From Chloroflexota bacterium (GTDB taxonomy: Bacteria > Chloroflexota > FW602-bin22 > JACPRP01), in contig JACQUC010000267.1 of the NCBI GenBank assembly GCA_016210495.1, positions 1-17,104 of the forward strand: DNA of 17,104 bases. Reading direction: 5' to 3'. Position 1 is the stretch's first letter. Each line of letters begins with the position of its first letter. Made by a program: the position numbers and the translations under genes. Shown here in pieces: positions 1-6,299 of this stretch. The notes beneath the pieces are model-generated. The model saw only the letters and a program-made list of their open reading frames with translations. It was not told the DNA's origin and searched no databases.

Positions 1-53
1 GAATGACAGTCCGCGATGTGCGGTTGTAGTACTAGGGCGGACGCCACCAAGCA

Positions 54-161
54 GTCTGAACCGCAGATTAACGCAGATTAGGGGATTTCGCAGATACCGA
101 AAGTCAGCGATTTGGTGGTAATCTGCGTAATCCCTTAATCTGCGTCATCTGCGGTTCAGAC
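54..161. repeat. Long imperfect palindrome (MITE/REP-like hairpin)
   Basis: The left arm (54-96) and the reverse complement of the right arm (118-161) align over about 42 bases with a one-base indel and a few mismatches. Both begin GTCTGAACCGCAGAT. Each arm contains three copies of CGCAGAT (left: 62, 72 and 89). The spacer is about 21 bases. The element ends three bases beyond the tautomerase stop codon, so its transcript could also act as a 3' hairpin or terminator for that gene. The arms and spacing are directly visible. Its identity as a non-autonomous mobile or dispersed repeat is inferred from form, and no second copy occurs in this window. Confidence 0.8.
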
Positions 162-163
162 AT

Positions 164-358
164 CTACTTCTTTCGCGTGTCGAGGAAAAGCTTCCCCCCT
201 TTTGCGATGTTCTCCAGAGTGTACTCCTCGATGTGAATGGTGATCGACTCGGGTGCAACGTCGAGGACTTTTACCATCCCAGCGGTCAGCACGTCCACGA
301 GCTCCCGCTTCTGCTCTGCAGGTCGACCGGCCGTTATCTTCACGATAATGTTCGGCAT
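164..358 (-). CDS. 4-oxalocrotonate tautomerase-family protein
   Basis: This 64-residue protein has the size and fold signature of 4-oxalocrotonate tautomerase-like enzymes, small beta-alpha-beta subunits that assemble into hexamers and use an N-terminal proline as catalytic base in keto-enol tautomerisation. Proline follows the initiator Met (MPNIIVKI), so Pro-1 would be exposed after Met removal. Arg-11 (numbered from Pro-1, in TAGRPAEQK) is present. The second classical arginine, Arg-39, is Thr here (ESITIHIEE), so the true substrate need not be 2-hydroxymuconate. The ATG start is supported by an AAGGAG seven bases upstream. A strong promoter lies at 429-457 on this strand. The gene stands alone, divergent from murI, and no aromatic meta-cleavage genes are nearby. 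The family call is firm; the function is open. Confidence 0.88.
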   Translation of the reverse strand: MPNIIVKITAGRPAEQKRELVDVLTAGMVKVLDVAPESITIHIEEYTLENIAKGGKLFLDTRKK

Positions 359-428
359 TTCATCTCCTTTTCAACTTCTGCCATCGAGACGGTCGTCACG
401 ATCCCCTACCCGGCAGGATTTCGCCAGC

Positions 429-457
429 ATTATAGCTGCTTGACCAAAGGTTGACAA
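429..457 (-). promoter_or_regulatory. Promoter for the tautomerase gene (TTGTCA-N17-TATAAT)
   Basis: Read on the minus strand, TTGTCA (457-452) and a perfect TATAAT (434-429) are separated by exactly 17 bases. Transcription would start near 422, leaving a leader of about 64 bases before the ATG at 358. The -35 hexamer overlaps that of the murI promoter on the other strand. Confidence 0.7.
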
Positions 458-480
458 GGGGATTATCAAGAGAATAAGAT
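451..480 (+). promoter_or_regulatory. Promoter for murI (TTGACA-N18-TAAGAT)
   Basis: A perfect TTGACA at 451-456 is followed after 18 bases by TAAGAT at 475-480. The predicted transcription start near 487 leaves about 26 bases before the GTG start at 513. The -35 box is the same stretch used on the opposite strand by the tautomerase promoter. Confidence 0.6.
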
Positions 481-512
481 ATCGTTAGCAAAACGTTCCG
501 AGGTGTTAACAG

Positions 513-1322
513 GTGCCCGACCATCGCCCCATTGGCGTCTTCGATTCGGGGGTGGGCGGCTTGACCATCCTCAAAGAGATCGAGATTCAACAGCCTCGCG
601 AAAACCTTCTGTACCTCGCCGACACGGCCAACTGTCCTTACGGGGCAAAAACCCAGGAGGAGATCCGCCGCCTGGCCCACGGCATCGTCACCTTCCTGCT
701 CGACCAAGGAGCCAAGCTTGTCGTGGTGGCGTGCAACACCGCCTCGGTAGCCAGTCTCGCCTACCTCCGGGAGACGTTTCCCGTGCCCTTCGTGGGAATC
801 GTGCCCGCCGTGAAGCCCGCCGCACTCTCCACACACAACAGGCGCATCGGTGTGATGGCTACCAACGCGACGTTCCAAACCGAGATATTCGACGATCTCG
901 TGCAGAAGTTTGCCTCCGACGTTGTCGTATTGCGGCAGGTCTGTCCCGGCCTCGTCGAGCTCGTGGAGGCGGGCGAGGTCGATACCGAGCGCGCGGAGCG
1001 TCTCCTGCGCCAATACCTCGATCCGCTGCTGGCACAGAAGGTCGACGCGCTGGTGCTGGGGTGCACCCACTACCCGTTTCTTCAACCACTAATCGAAAAA
1101 ATCGTCGGCAGTGAGGTGGCCGTCATCGATCCAGCGGCTGCCGTGGCCAGACAGGTAGGCCGTGTTTTGGACGCCAGAGACCTCCGGACGTCCCGCACTC
1201 AGCACGGTGACGTCCGATTCTTCACCAGCGGCGACGCCAGCCTGCTCGCACAGTTGTTGCGGAAGCTCACCGGCCGCCAGTTGGCAGACGTAGCGCGAGT
1301 GACTCCTATCCCTCGGAGCTGA
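513..1322 (+). CDS. murI: Glutamate racemase
   Basis: MurI interconverts L- and D-glutamate in the cytoplasm, supplying D-Glu for peptidoglycan stem peptides. At 269 residues it is the normal family length. The N-terminal IGVFDSGVGGLTI (Asp-11, Ser-12) is the family signature. The two catalytic cysteines lie in ACNTAS (Cys-74) and GCTHYPF (Cys-184), each next to the expected Thr/His residues. The substrate-binding CPYG is at 41-44. The GTG start at 513 places the DSG motif at the normal distance from the N-terminus and has GAGG nine bases upstream. An upstream GTG at 503 is in another frame. The gene is followed after 77 bases by the thioredoxin reductase-like gene on the same strand and may be co-transcribed with it. 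Confidence 0.96.
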   Translation: MPDHRPIGVFDSGVGGLTILKEIEIQQPRENLLYLADTANCPYGAKTQEEIRRLAHGIVTFLLDQGAKLVVVACNTASVASLAYLRETFPVPFVGIVPAVKPAALSTHNRRIGVMATNATFQTEIFDDLVQKFASDVVVLRQVCPGLVELVEAGEVDTERAERLLRQYLDPLLAQKVDALVLGCTHYPFLQPLIEKIVGSEVAVIDPAAAVARQVGRVLDARDLRTSRTQHGDVRFFTSGDASLLAQLLRKLTGRQLADVARVTPIPRS

Positions 1323-1399
1323 TCCGCTATATCAAGTCCCCAGCCATTGGTACGTATCTTGCGACCCCGATAACACTGAACCACAGAGAGGGAAGCGCG

Positions 1400-2410
1400 A
1401 TGGAAGAGAAGCATTACGACGTAGTGATTATCGGGGGCGGTCCGGCAGGCCTGACCGCCGGACTTTTCTGCGGACGCGCGGAGCTCCGTACCTTGATTCT
1501 TGAAAAGGAGTCGCTCGGCGGCCAACTGCTGGCAACGGAGCTCGTCGACAATTACCCTGGGCTGCCGAATATCACGGGAGCAGAGCTGGCTGCAAAGATC
1601 GAGAGCCACGCCCGCGATTTTGGCGTCGAGACCCGGCGCGGTGCGGTCGCCGAGATCTATAACCGGGGGCGCGAGAAAGTGGTGCGTACCGAGGACGGGC
1701 AGCTTTTCCGGGCGGGCGCCATCATCGTCTGCGCCGGTGGGAGCCCGAAGAAGCTGGGCGCTGCGGGGGAGGCTAAGTTTACCGGGCGTGGCGTCTCCTA
1801 TTGCGCCGTGTGCGACGGCCCGTTCTTCCGCAACAAAGTCGTGGCCGTCGTCGGCTCCGGCGATTCGGCCGTGGGTGAGGCCGACTATCTCACCCGCTTT
1901 GCCAGCAAAGTCTATCTGATCACCAACCGCGACCGTCTCGACGCGGTGCCACTGCTGGTCGACCGGCTGTCCGCGAATCCGAAGGTGGAATTCGTATGGA
2001 ATACCGCTGTCAAGGAGATCGGCGGGAATCGGGCTGTGGAATGGATAGTTACCAGAGATAAGCACACCGGCCTGGAAGGCCGGCTCGACGTCGCCGGCGT
2101 CTTCATCTACGTCGGCTTCCGCCCCAACAGCCACATATTCCCCAGCGGCGTCATGCTGGACTCGGGCGGATACGTCGTCACGGGCTGGGACATGGAGACA
2201 TCCCAGAGCGGCATCTATGCAGCCGGAGACATCCGCGCGCAGAGCACCAGACAGATAACCAACGCCATCAGCGACGGGACCACAGCCGCCATCAAAGCCT
2301 ACGAACACCTGCATAGAGCCAGGCTGCTGAAGCACCCCACCCTCGTCGTGGCACATCCTACACCCATCGAAGCCGAGCAACCGCCAACGCCCGCCAGAAA
2401 GGCCAGCTAG
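1400..2410 (+). CDS. Thioredoxin reductase-like FAD disulfide oxidoreductase
   Basis: This 336-residue protein has the domain order of low-molecular-weight thioredoxin reductase: an FAD-binding GGGPAG (12-17), a GGQL segment (40-43), the redox pair CAVC (Cys-135/Cys-138), a nucleotide-binding VGSGDSA (151-157) and the FAD-contacting GIYAAGDI (271-278). It would transfer electrons through FAD to a thioredoxin-type partner. Canonical enzymes have HRRDxxRA after the second Rossmann motif to hold the 2'-phosphate of NADPH; here the segment reads TNRDRLDA (175-182), so His, one Arg and the final Arg are lost. The donor may therefore be NADH, ferredoxin or something else. About 25 extra residues form a proline-rich C-terminal tail. 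The ATG is preceded by GAGAGGG at 1387-1393. No thioredoxin gene is adjacent. Confidence 0.88.
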   Translation: MEEKHYDVVIIGGGPAGLTAGLFCGRAELRTLILEKESLGGQLLATELVDNYPGLPNITGAELAAKIESHARDFGVETRRGAVAEIYNRGREKVVRTEDGQLFRAGAIIVCAGGSPKKLGAAGEAKFTGRGVSYCAVCDGPFFRNKVVAVVGSGDSAVGEADYLTRFASKVYLITNRDRLDAVPLLVDRLSANPKVEFVWNTAVKEIGGNRAVEWIVTRDKHTGLEGRLDVAGVFIYVGFRPNSHIFPSGVMLDSGGYVVTGWDMETSQSGIYAAGDIRAQSTRQITNAISDGTTAAIKAYEHLHRARLLKHPTLVVAHPTPIEAEQPPTPARKAS

Positions 2411-2432
2411 TAGGGGCGAGGTCTCCTCGCCC
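2410..2432. repeat. Palindromic intergenic hairpin, variant copy
   Basis: Inverted arms GGGCGAG and CTCGCCC flank a GTCTC loop, preceded by GTAG. The stop codon of the flavoprotein gene (TAG, 2408-2410) abuts it. It has the same architecture and GTAGGGGCG lead-in as the copies at 2454 and 9533, with a different stem sequence. It may also serve as a transcript 3' hairpin, but no T-run follows. Confidence 0.65.
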
Positions 2433-2453
2433 TAGCCCTTGCCAAGCAGACCT

Positions 2454-2479
2454 GTAGGGGCGGACGTCTCTGTCCGCCC
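2454..2479. repeat. Palindromic intergenic repeat, copy A
   Basis: A 26-base unit starts GTAGGGGCGGAC and ends GTCCGCCC, with 8-bp perfect arms (GGGCGGAC/GTCCGCCC) around a GTCTCT loop. An identical 26-base copy lies at 9533-9558. Both copies are followed by a G-rich tract (GGGG, GGGGCGGGG). Confidence 0.85.
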
Positions 2480-2543
2480 AGGGGTGGGGCGGGGCCACCA
2501 CCGCCATCCCGCTCCGAAAACTACCCAATCCCGCCTGCCCGGT

Positions 2544-2572
2544 TTGAACAAAGACCCCCGAAGTGGTAAGAT
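2544..2572 (+). promoter_or_regulatory. Promoter for the MFS transporter gene
   Basis: TTGAAC (2544-2549) and TAAGAT (2567-2572) are spaced by exactly 17 bases, upstream of the transporter start. The -10 hexamer is the same as in the murI promoter. The predicted transcription start is near 2579, giving a short leader. Confidence 0.55.
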
Positions 2573-2603
2573 GGGCATCGCTTGAGAAATCAGTTCACCA
2601 GGA

Positions 2604-4016
2604 GTGAGTTCCAGATTGCATTCCCGCCATAGTTACGTCGTCTTCGCCATAGTGGCATCGGCAGTGCTCATGGCCGCGCTCGACAGCACGATGCTGCTGG
2701 TCGCTTTGCCCTCCATGCTGGAGGACCTACAAACCAATCTAAGCTGGCTGGGTTGGGCCATTACCGCCAACCTGCTCTCCACGACCATCACGATGCCCCT
2801 CGTGGGTCGCGTCAGCGACGATCTGGGACGGAAGCGCGTCTTTGTGGCCGCCGCGCTCATCTTTACCGCGGCCTCCTTACTTGCCGCGCTTGCACCAAAC
2901 GTGCAATGGCTTATCTTCTGCCGTATCGTGCAGGGCATCGGCGGCGGCGCCCTAATGCCGTCGACCATCGGCATCGTGAGCGACGAGTTCCCGAAGCGTC
3001 GGGCCACTATGATCGGCCTATTCACCGCGATTTGGCCCATCGGCGGAGTGGTCGGCCCAAACATCGGCGGCTGGCTGGTGCAGAACTTCTCCTGGCGCTC
3101 GATCTACTACGTCAACCTGCCCATTGGCATCGCCGTTGCGGTGCTGGCCTACGCATTGCTGCACGACACAAGCCCCCGCGTCCAGGGCAAGCTGGACCTC
3201 AAAGGCGCCATCTTGCTCAGTGCAACAGTCTTGTGTTTCATGTACGCGTTCACCCGCATCAGTGAGTCCGAAGCAAGGCTGGGCGACGCCCTCGTCTGGA
3301 TCGGTCTGGTGGCTGGCGGGCTGGCCCTGGTAGGCTTCGTGTGGCACGAGGATCGCGTCACTGAGCCTATTCTGGATCTCGCGCTGCTCCGCTGGAAGCC
3401 ATTCGTCGCAACCAACCTCTTCAACTTTCTATTGGGCACATGCACCTATGGCGTCTATTCGCTCATGCCTCTGTACGCCACGATAGCTTACAACATGACG
3501 CCCTCGCAAAGCGGCCTCTTGATGACCCCCCGTTCCCTGAGCATGATCGTGATGGCGCTCGTCGGCAGCCTCCTACTCAACCGCGTCGGGTATCGGATGC
3601 CAATTATCGGGGGTATTCTCGTCCTCGCATTTGCCGCGTTCTACCTTAGCCAGCGCTATGTCGAGCCAGTAATTCTGGGTTGGCAGATCGACAATTTCGT
3701 GGTGCTGGCGTTTGCTTTCACCCTCAACGGATTGGGGATGGGCATCTCGACACCGGCCACCCACAACGCGGCTATCGAGTTGATGCCGGATCGTGTGGCG
3801 GCCATCACCGGCCTTCGTGGCATGTTCCGAACGATGGGCGGGGTCGTGGGCACCTCCGCCATTCTGCTGGTCCTTTCGCTGTACGAGGACAGGGCCGCGG
3901 GGTTCCAGGCCGTCTTCTTCGGCGTCTCGGTCTTTCTAGCCGCTATGACACCCCTCGCGCTGCTGATTCCCGACCGCGCGGGTTCGCTGGCGCAGCGCCA
4001 GCTAGACGACGTCTAG
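2604..4016 (+). CDS. DHA2-type MFS multidrug efflux transporter
   Basis: This 470-residue integral membrane protein resembles EmrB/QacA-type proton-driven drug exporters (DHA2 branch, usually 14 helices). Visible family motifs are LDSTMLLVALP in helix 1 (Asp-27), the cytoplasmic loop motif A GRVSDDLGRKR (68-78), motif B RIVQGIGGG (Arg-107), and the antiporter motif C GGVVGPNIGG (147-156). Hydrophobic segments continue to about residue 455. No ligand-specific feature is visible, so the substrate is unknown. The GTG at 2604 overlaps the AGGAG at 2600-2604; an in-frame TTG at 2616, 11 bases after that AGGAG, is a better-spaced start and would shorten the protein by four residues. It has its own promoter and converges on the molybdoenzyme gene, the two stop codons sharing CTAG. 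Confidence 0.92.
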   Translation: MSSRLHSRHSYVVFAIVASAVLMAALDSTMLLVALPSMLEDLQTNLSWLGWAITANLLSTTITMPLVGRVSDDLGRKRVFVAAALIFTAASLLAALAPNVQWLIFCRIVQGIGGGALMPSTIGIVSDEFPKRRATMIGLFTAIWPIGGVVGPNIGGWLVQNFSWRSIYYVNLPIGIAVAVLAYALLHDTSPRVQGKLDLKGAILLSATVLCFMYAFTRISESEARLGDALVWIGLVAGGLALVGFVWHEDRVTEPILDLALLRWKPFVATNLFNFLLGTCTYGVYSLMPLYATIAYNMTPSQSGLLMTPRSLSMIVMALVGSLLLNRVGYRMPIIGGILVLAFAAFYLSQRYVEPVILGWQIDNFVVLAFAFTLNGLGMGISTPATHNAAIELMPDRVAAITGLRGMFRTMGGVVGTSAILLVLSLYEDRAAGFQAVFFGVSVFLAAMTPLALLIPDRAGSLAQRQLDDV

Positions 4017-6289
4017 CGCTTGTTCGGCCGTGGCCACCGGGTATCTGTGATCCTGGCACCATCCAGCGGCAAGTCGTCGAACGGCTTGCCCGTGGCATCG
4101 GTGACGGCATTAGCGATGGCGGGTGGAGTTGGAGGAACAATGCCCTCGCCGGCTTCCTTGGCCCCGAAGGGGCCTTCGGGGTCGTCGGTTTCGACGTGCT
4201 CCACGCTGACGCTCGGCATCTCCAGAGCCGTGGGCACCCTGTAATCGAGATACGAAGGATTCATGACGCTTCCCTCTTCCAGAGCTAGATCCTCCGTCAG
4301 CGCCCATCCCAACCCCATGTGGATCGAGCCCTCCAACTGGCCCTCAGCCGCCATAGGGTTGATGGCACGTCCACAGTCGTGGGCACTTACGACGTCCAAC
4401 ACCGTCACCCGTCCGGTGTGAGGGTCAACCTCCACCTCGGCAACCTGAGCTCCAAAAGTGTAGGTCGCGTAGTTGATCTTATCCGGCGGATCGTACATCC
4501 CCTCGCCCACGAGTGGCTTCCCCACACGCTTCAGATAGACCGCGTGCGCCAGCTCGCGAAACGCCAGCGCCTTGTCCGCGCTGCCTCGGACGAACACCCG
4601 GCCCGCGCGGATCTCGATGTCATCCGGCCTCGCCTCGAGCAGATCCGCGGCCTCGACCAGCAGCTTCTGCTTCAAGTCCGCCGCCGCCGCTTTGGCCGCG
4701 TTCCCGGCGAACATCGTCTCCCGACTCGCGAAGTTGCCCAGGTCAATCGGCGTGACATCGGTGTCCGCGCGTGTAAGCTTCACCTCGGAAAAATCCACGC
4801 CCAGCTCCTCGGCCACGATCTGCACCAGCGCCGTATCCGAGCCCTGGCCGGTGTCGGCCGCACCCGAGAGCAGCGCGATCGAGCCGTCCTCGTTCAGCTT
4901 GGCTATCGCCGCCGAGTAAACGGGTAGCTCCGGTCGCTGTCGATACCCGGTGCCAGAGGGAAATCCCGTGCCCGCGATGCCCAGGCCCCGATTTGGAGGC
5001 AGCTTGCCTCGCCTCTCCTTCCAACCGGACTTCTCCGCCACCACGTTCAAGCTCTCTTCAAACCCGGAGCTCTTGATCTTGAAGCCGTTGAGCGTGACCT
5101 CGCCGGTTTTCAGGGCGTTCCTCAGGCGTATCTCCAGCGGATCGACGCCGATGTCCCTGGCCAGGCGGTCCAGTTGCACCTCGCTGGCAAACTGTACCTG
5201 TGGCGCCCCGTGGCCACGCATGGCGCTGCTAACCGGATTGTTGGTGTAGATCCGCAGCCCCTCATATTTGAAGCTGCCGTAGCGATATGGCAGATTCAGG
5301 AATATGCCGCACAGCAAAACCGTCGCCGGTCCAAAGCCATTGTAGGCCCCGCCGTCGAGAACGCATCTGGCCTCGCGCGCCAGGATTACGCCGTCGCGCG
5401 ACACGCCGGTCTTGAGCTCGATGACGACGGGATGGCGTCGGCGTGTGGCCACGAACTCCTCTTCCCTCGTGTAGGCCATGCGCACCGGCATCCCGGTCTT
5501 TCTCGACAGGAGCGCCGCGCAGAAATCCAGGGCAAACATCCCATCGGACTTCCCCCCAAACGCCCCTCCTACGTAGGGTAGAATAACCCGCACGCTGCTC
5601 TCCGGAATACCCAGAGTCAGCGCCAGGTCGGTCTTGACGAAGTATGGCACCTGCGTGGACGTCCAAACAGTCAGCTTGCCGGAGGCATCGAAAGCGGCGA
5701 CGCAGGTGTGCGGCTCCAGCGGTGCGTGAGCCGCGCCGTGCGTGCTGAAGCGGTCGACTCGCACGTGGTACGACTCGGCAAACCCTTTCTCGACATCGCC
5801 GAAATCGAAGACGATGCGCCGGCACAGGTTGCCCGGCGCGTGCTCGTGAATCTGCGGGGCGCCTGGCAGCATCGCCTCGTCTGGATCGAAGACAGCCGGC
5901 AGCTCCTCGTACTCGACCTTGATCAGGCTGAGGGCTTCTTCGGCCACGTCCTCGTCGATCGCCGCCACCGCGGCCACCTCGTCGCCGATGTACCGAACCT
6001 TGTCCACTGCCAGCGCCTGCTCGTCCATAAACCTCTGGCGGAACCGCAACGTGCCATACTTGATGCCGAGGGTATCTCGACCTGCAATGATCGCCTTCAC
6101 CCCTGGCAACCTGGATGCTCGACTCGTGTCGACATCGAGCACGCGCGCGTGAGGAAGATGGCTCCGCAATATCTTGCCGTACAGCGCCCGGGGCTGGATA
6201 ATGTCTCCAGCGTACCTCGCCTGGCCGGTCGCTTTGGCCACGCCGTCCGTCCGCGGCAGCCGGCGCCCAATGGTCGTGAATTCGGTCAC
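4013..6289 (-). CDS. Xanthine dehydrogenase-family molybdopterin-binding (large) subunit
   Basis: At 758 residues this is a full-length molybdenum hydroxylase large subunit, which hydroxylates N-heterocycles or aldehydes at a Mo=S centre. The N-terminal a/b hammerhead domain spans about 17-131 and the molybdopterin-binding domains follow. Cofactor-loop motifs are GGAFGGK (241-247), AMRGHGAPQ (356-364, with the active-site Arg-358), DTGQGSDT (479-486) and GAKEAGEG (709-716), where Glu-715 matches the catalytic base. The residue after GGAFGGK is Ser; in bovine xanthine oxidoreductase it is Glu-802, which helps orient the purine. The CO dehydrogenase loop AYRCSFR is absent. The start is GTG with AAGGA upstream, 10 bases after the stop of the amidohydrolase gene, so the two form an operon. 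Fe-S and FAD partner genes are not in the window. The substrate is uncertain; a purine is suggested by context. Confidence 0.92.
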   Translation of the reverse strand: MTEFTTIGRRLPRTDGVAKATGQARYAGDIIQPRALYGKILRSHLPHARVLDVDTSRASRLPGVKAIIAGRDTLGIKYGTLRFRQRFMDEQALAVDKVRYIGDEVAAVAAIDEDVAEEALSLIKVEYEELPAVFDPDEAMLPGAPQIHEHAPGNLCRRIVFDFGDVEKGFAESYHVRVDRFSTHGAAHAPLEPHTCVAAFDASGKLTVWTSTQVPYFVKTDLALTLGIPESSVRVILPYVGGAFGGKSDGMFALDFCAALLSRKTGMPVRMAYTREEEFVATRRRHPVVIELKTGVSRDGVILAREARCVLDGGAYNGFGPATVLLCGIFLNLPYRYGSFKYEGLRIYTNNPVSSAMRGHGAPQVQFASEVQLDRLARDIGVDPLEIRLRNALKTGEVTLNGFKIKSSGFEESLNVVAEKSGWKERRGKLPPNRGLGIAGTGFPSGTGYRQRPELPVYSAAIAKLNEDGSIALLSGAADTGQGSDTALVQIVAEELGVDFSEVKLTRADTDVTPIDLGNFASRETMFAGNAAKAAAADLKQKLLVEAADLLEARPDDIEIRAGRVFVRGSADKALAFRELAHAVYLKRVGKPLVGEGMYDPPDKINYATYTFGAQVAEVEVDPHTGRVTVLDVVSAHDCGRAINPMAAEGQLEGSIHMGLGWALTEDLALEEGSVMNPSYLDYRVPTALEMPSVSVEHVETDDPEGPFGAKEAGEGIVPPTPPAIANAVTDATGKPFDDLPLDGARITDTRWPRPNKR

Positions 6290-6299
6290 ATCTTTCCTT

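Noticed and set aside
54..161. Repeated CGCAGAT units considered as a CRISPR array
   Set aside because: The units are only seven bases, irregularly spaced and arranged as a palindrome, without spacers or cas genes.
1347..1375. Separate promoter before the thioredoxin reductase-like gene (TTGGTA-N17-ATAACA)
   Set aside because: The -10 match is poor and the 77-base gap is compatible with read-through from murI.
1199..2380. Open frame of 393 codons antisense to the flavoprotein gene
   Set aside because: The plus-strand frame has all FAD, CxxC and Rossmann motifs; the antisense frame is a codon-bias artefact.
4013..6289. Carbon monoxide dehydrogenase large subunit (CoxL)
   Set aside because: The diagnostic AYRCSFR active-site loop is absent; the equivalent region reads AMRGHGAPQ, as in other molybdenum hydroxylases.
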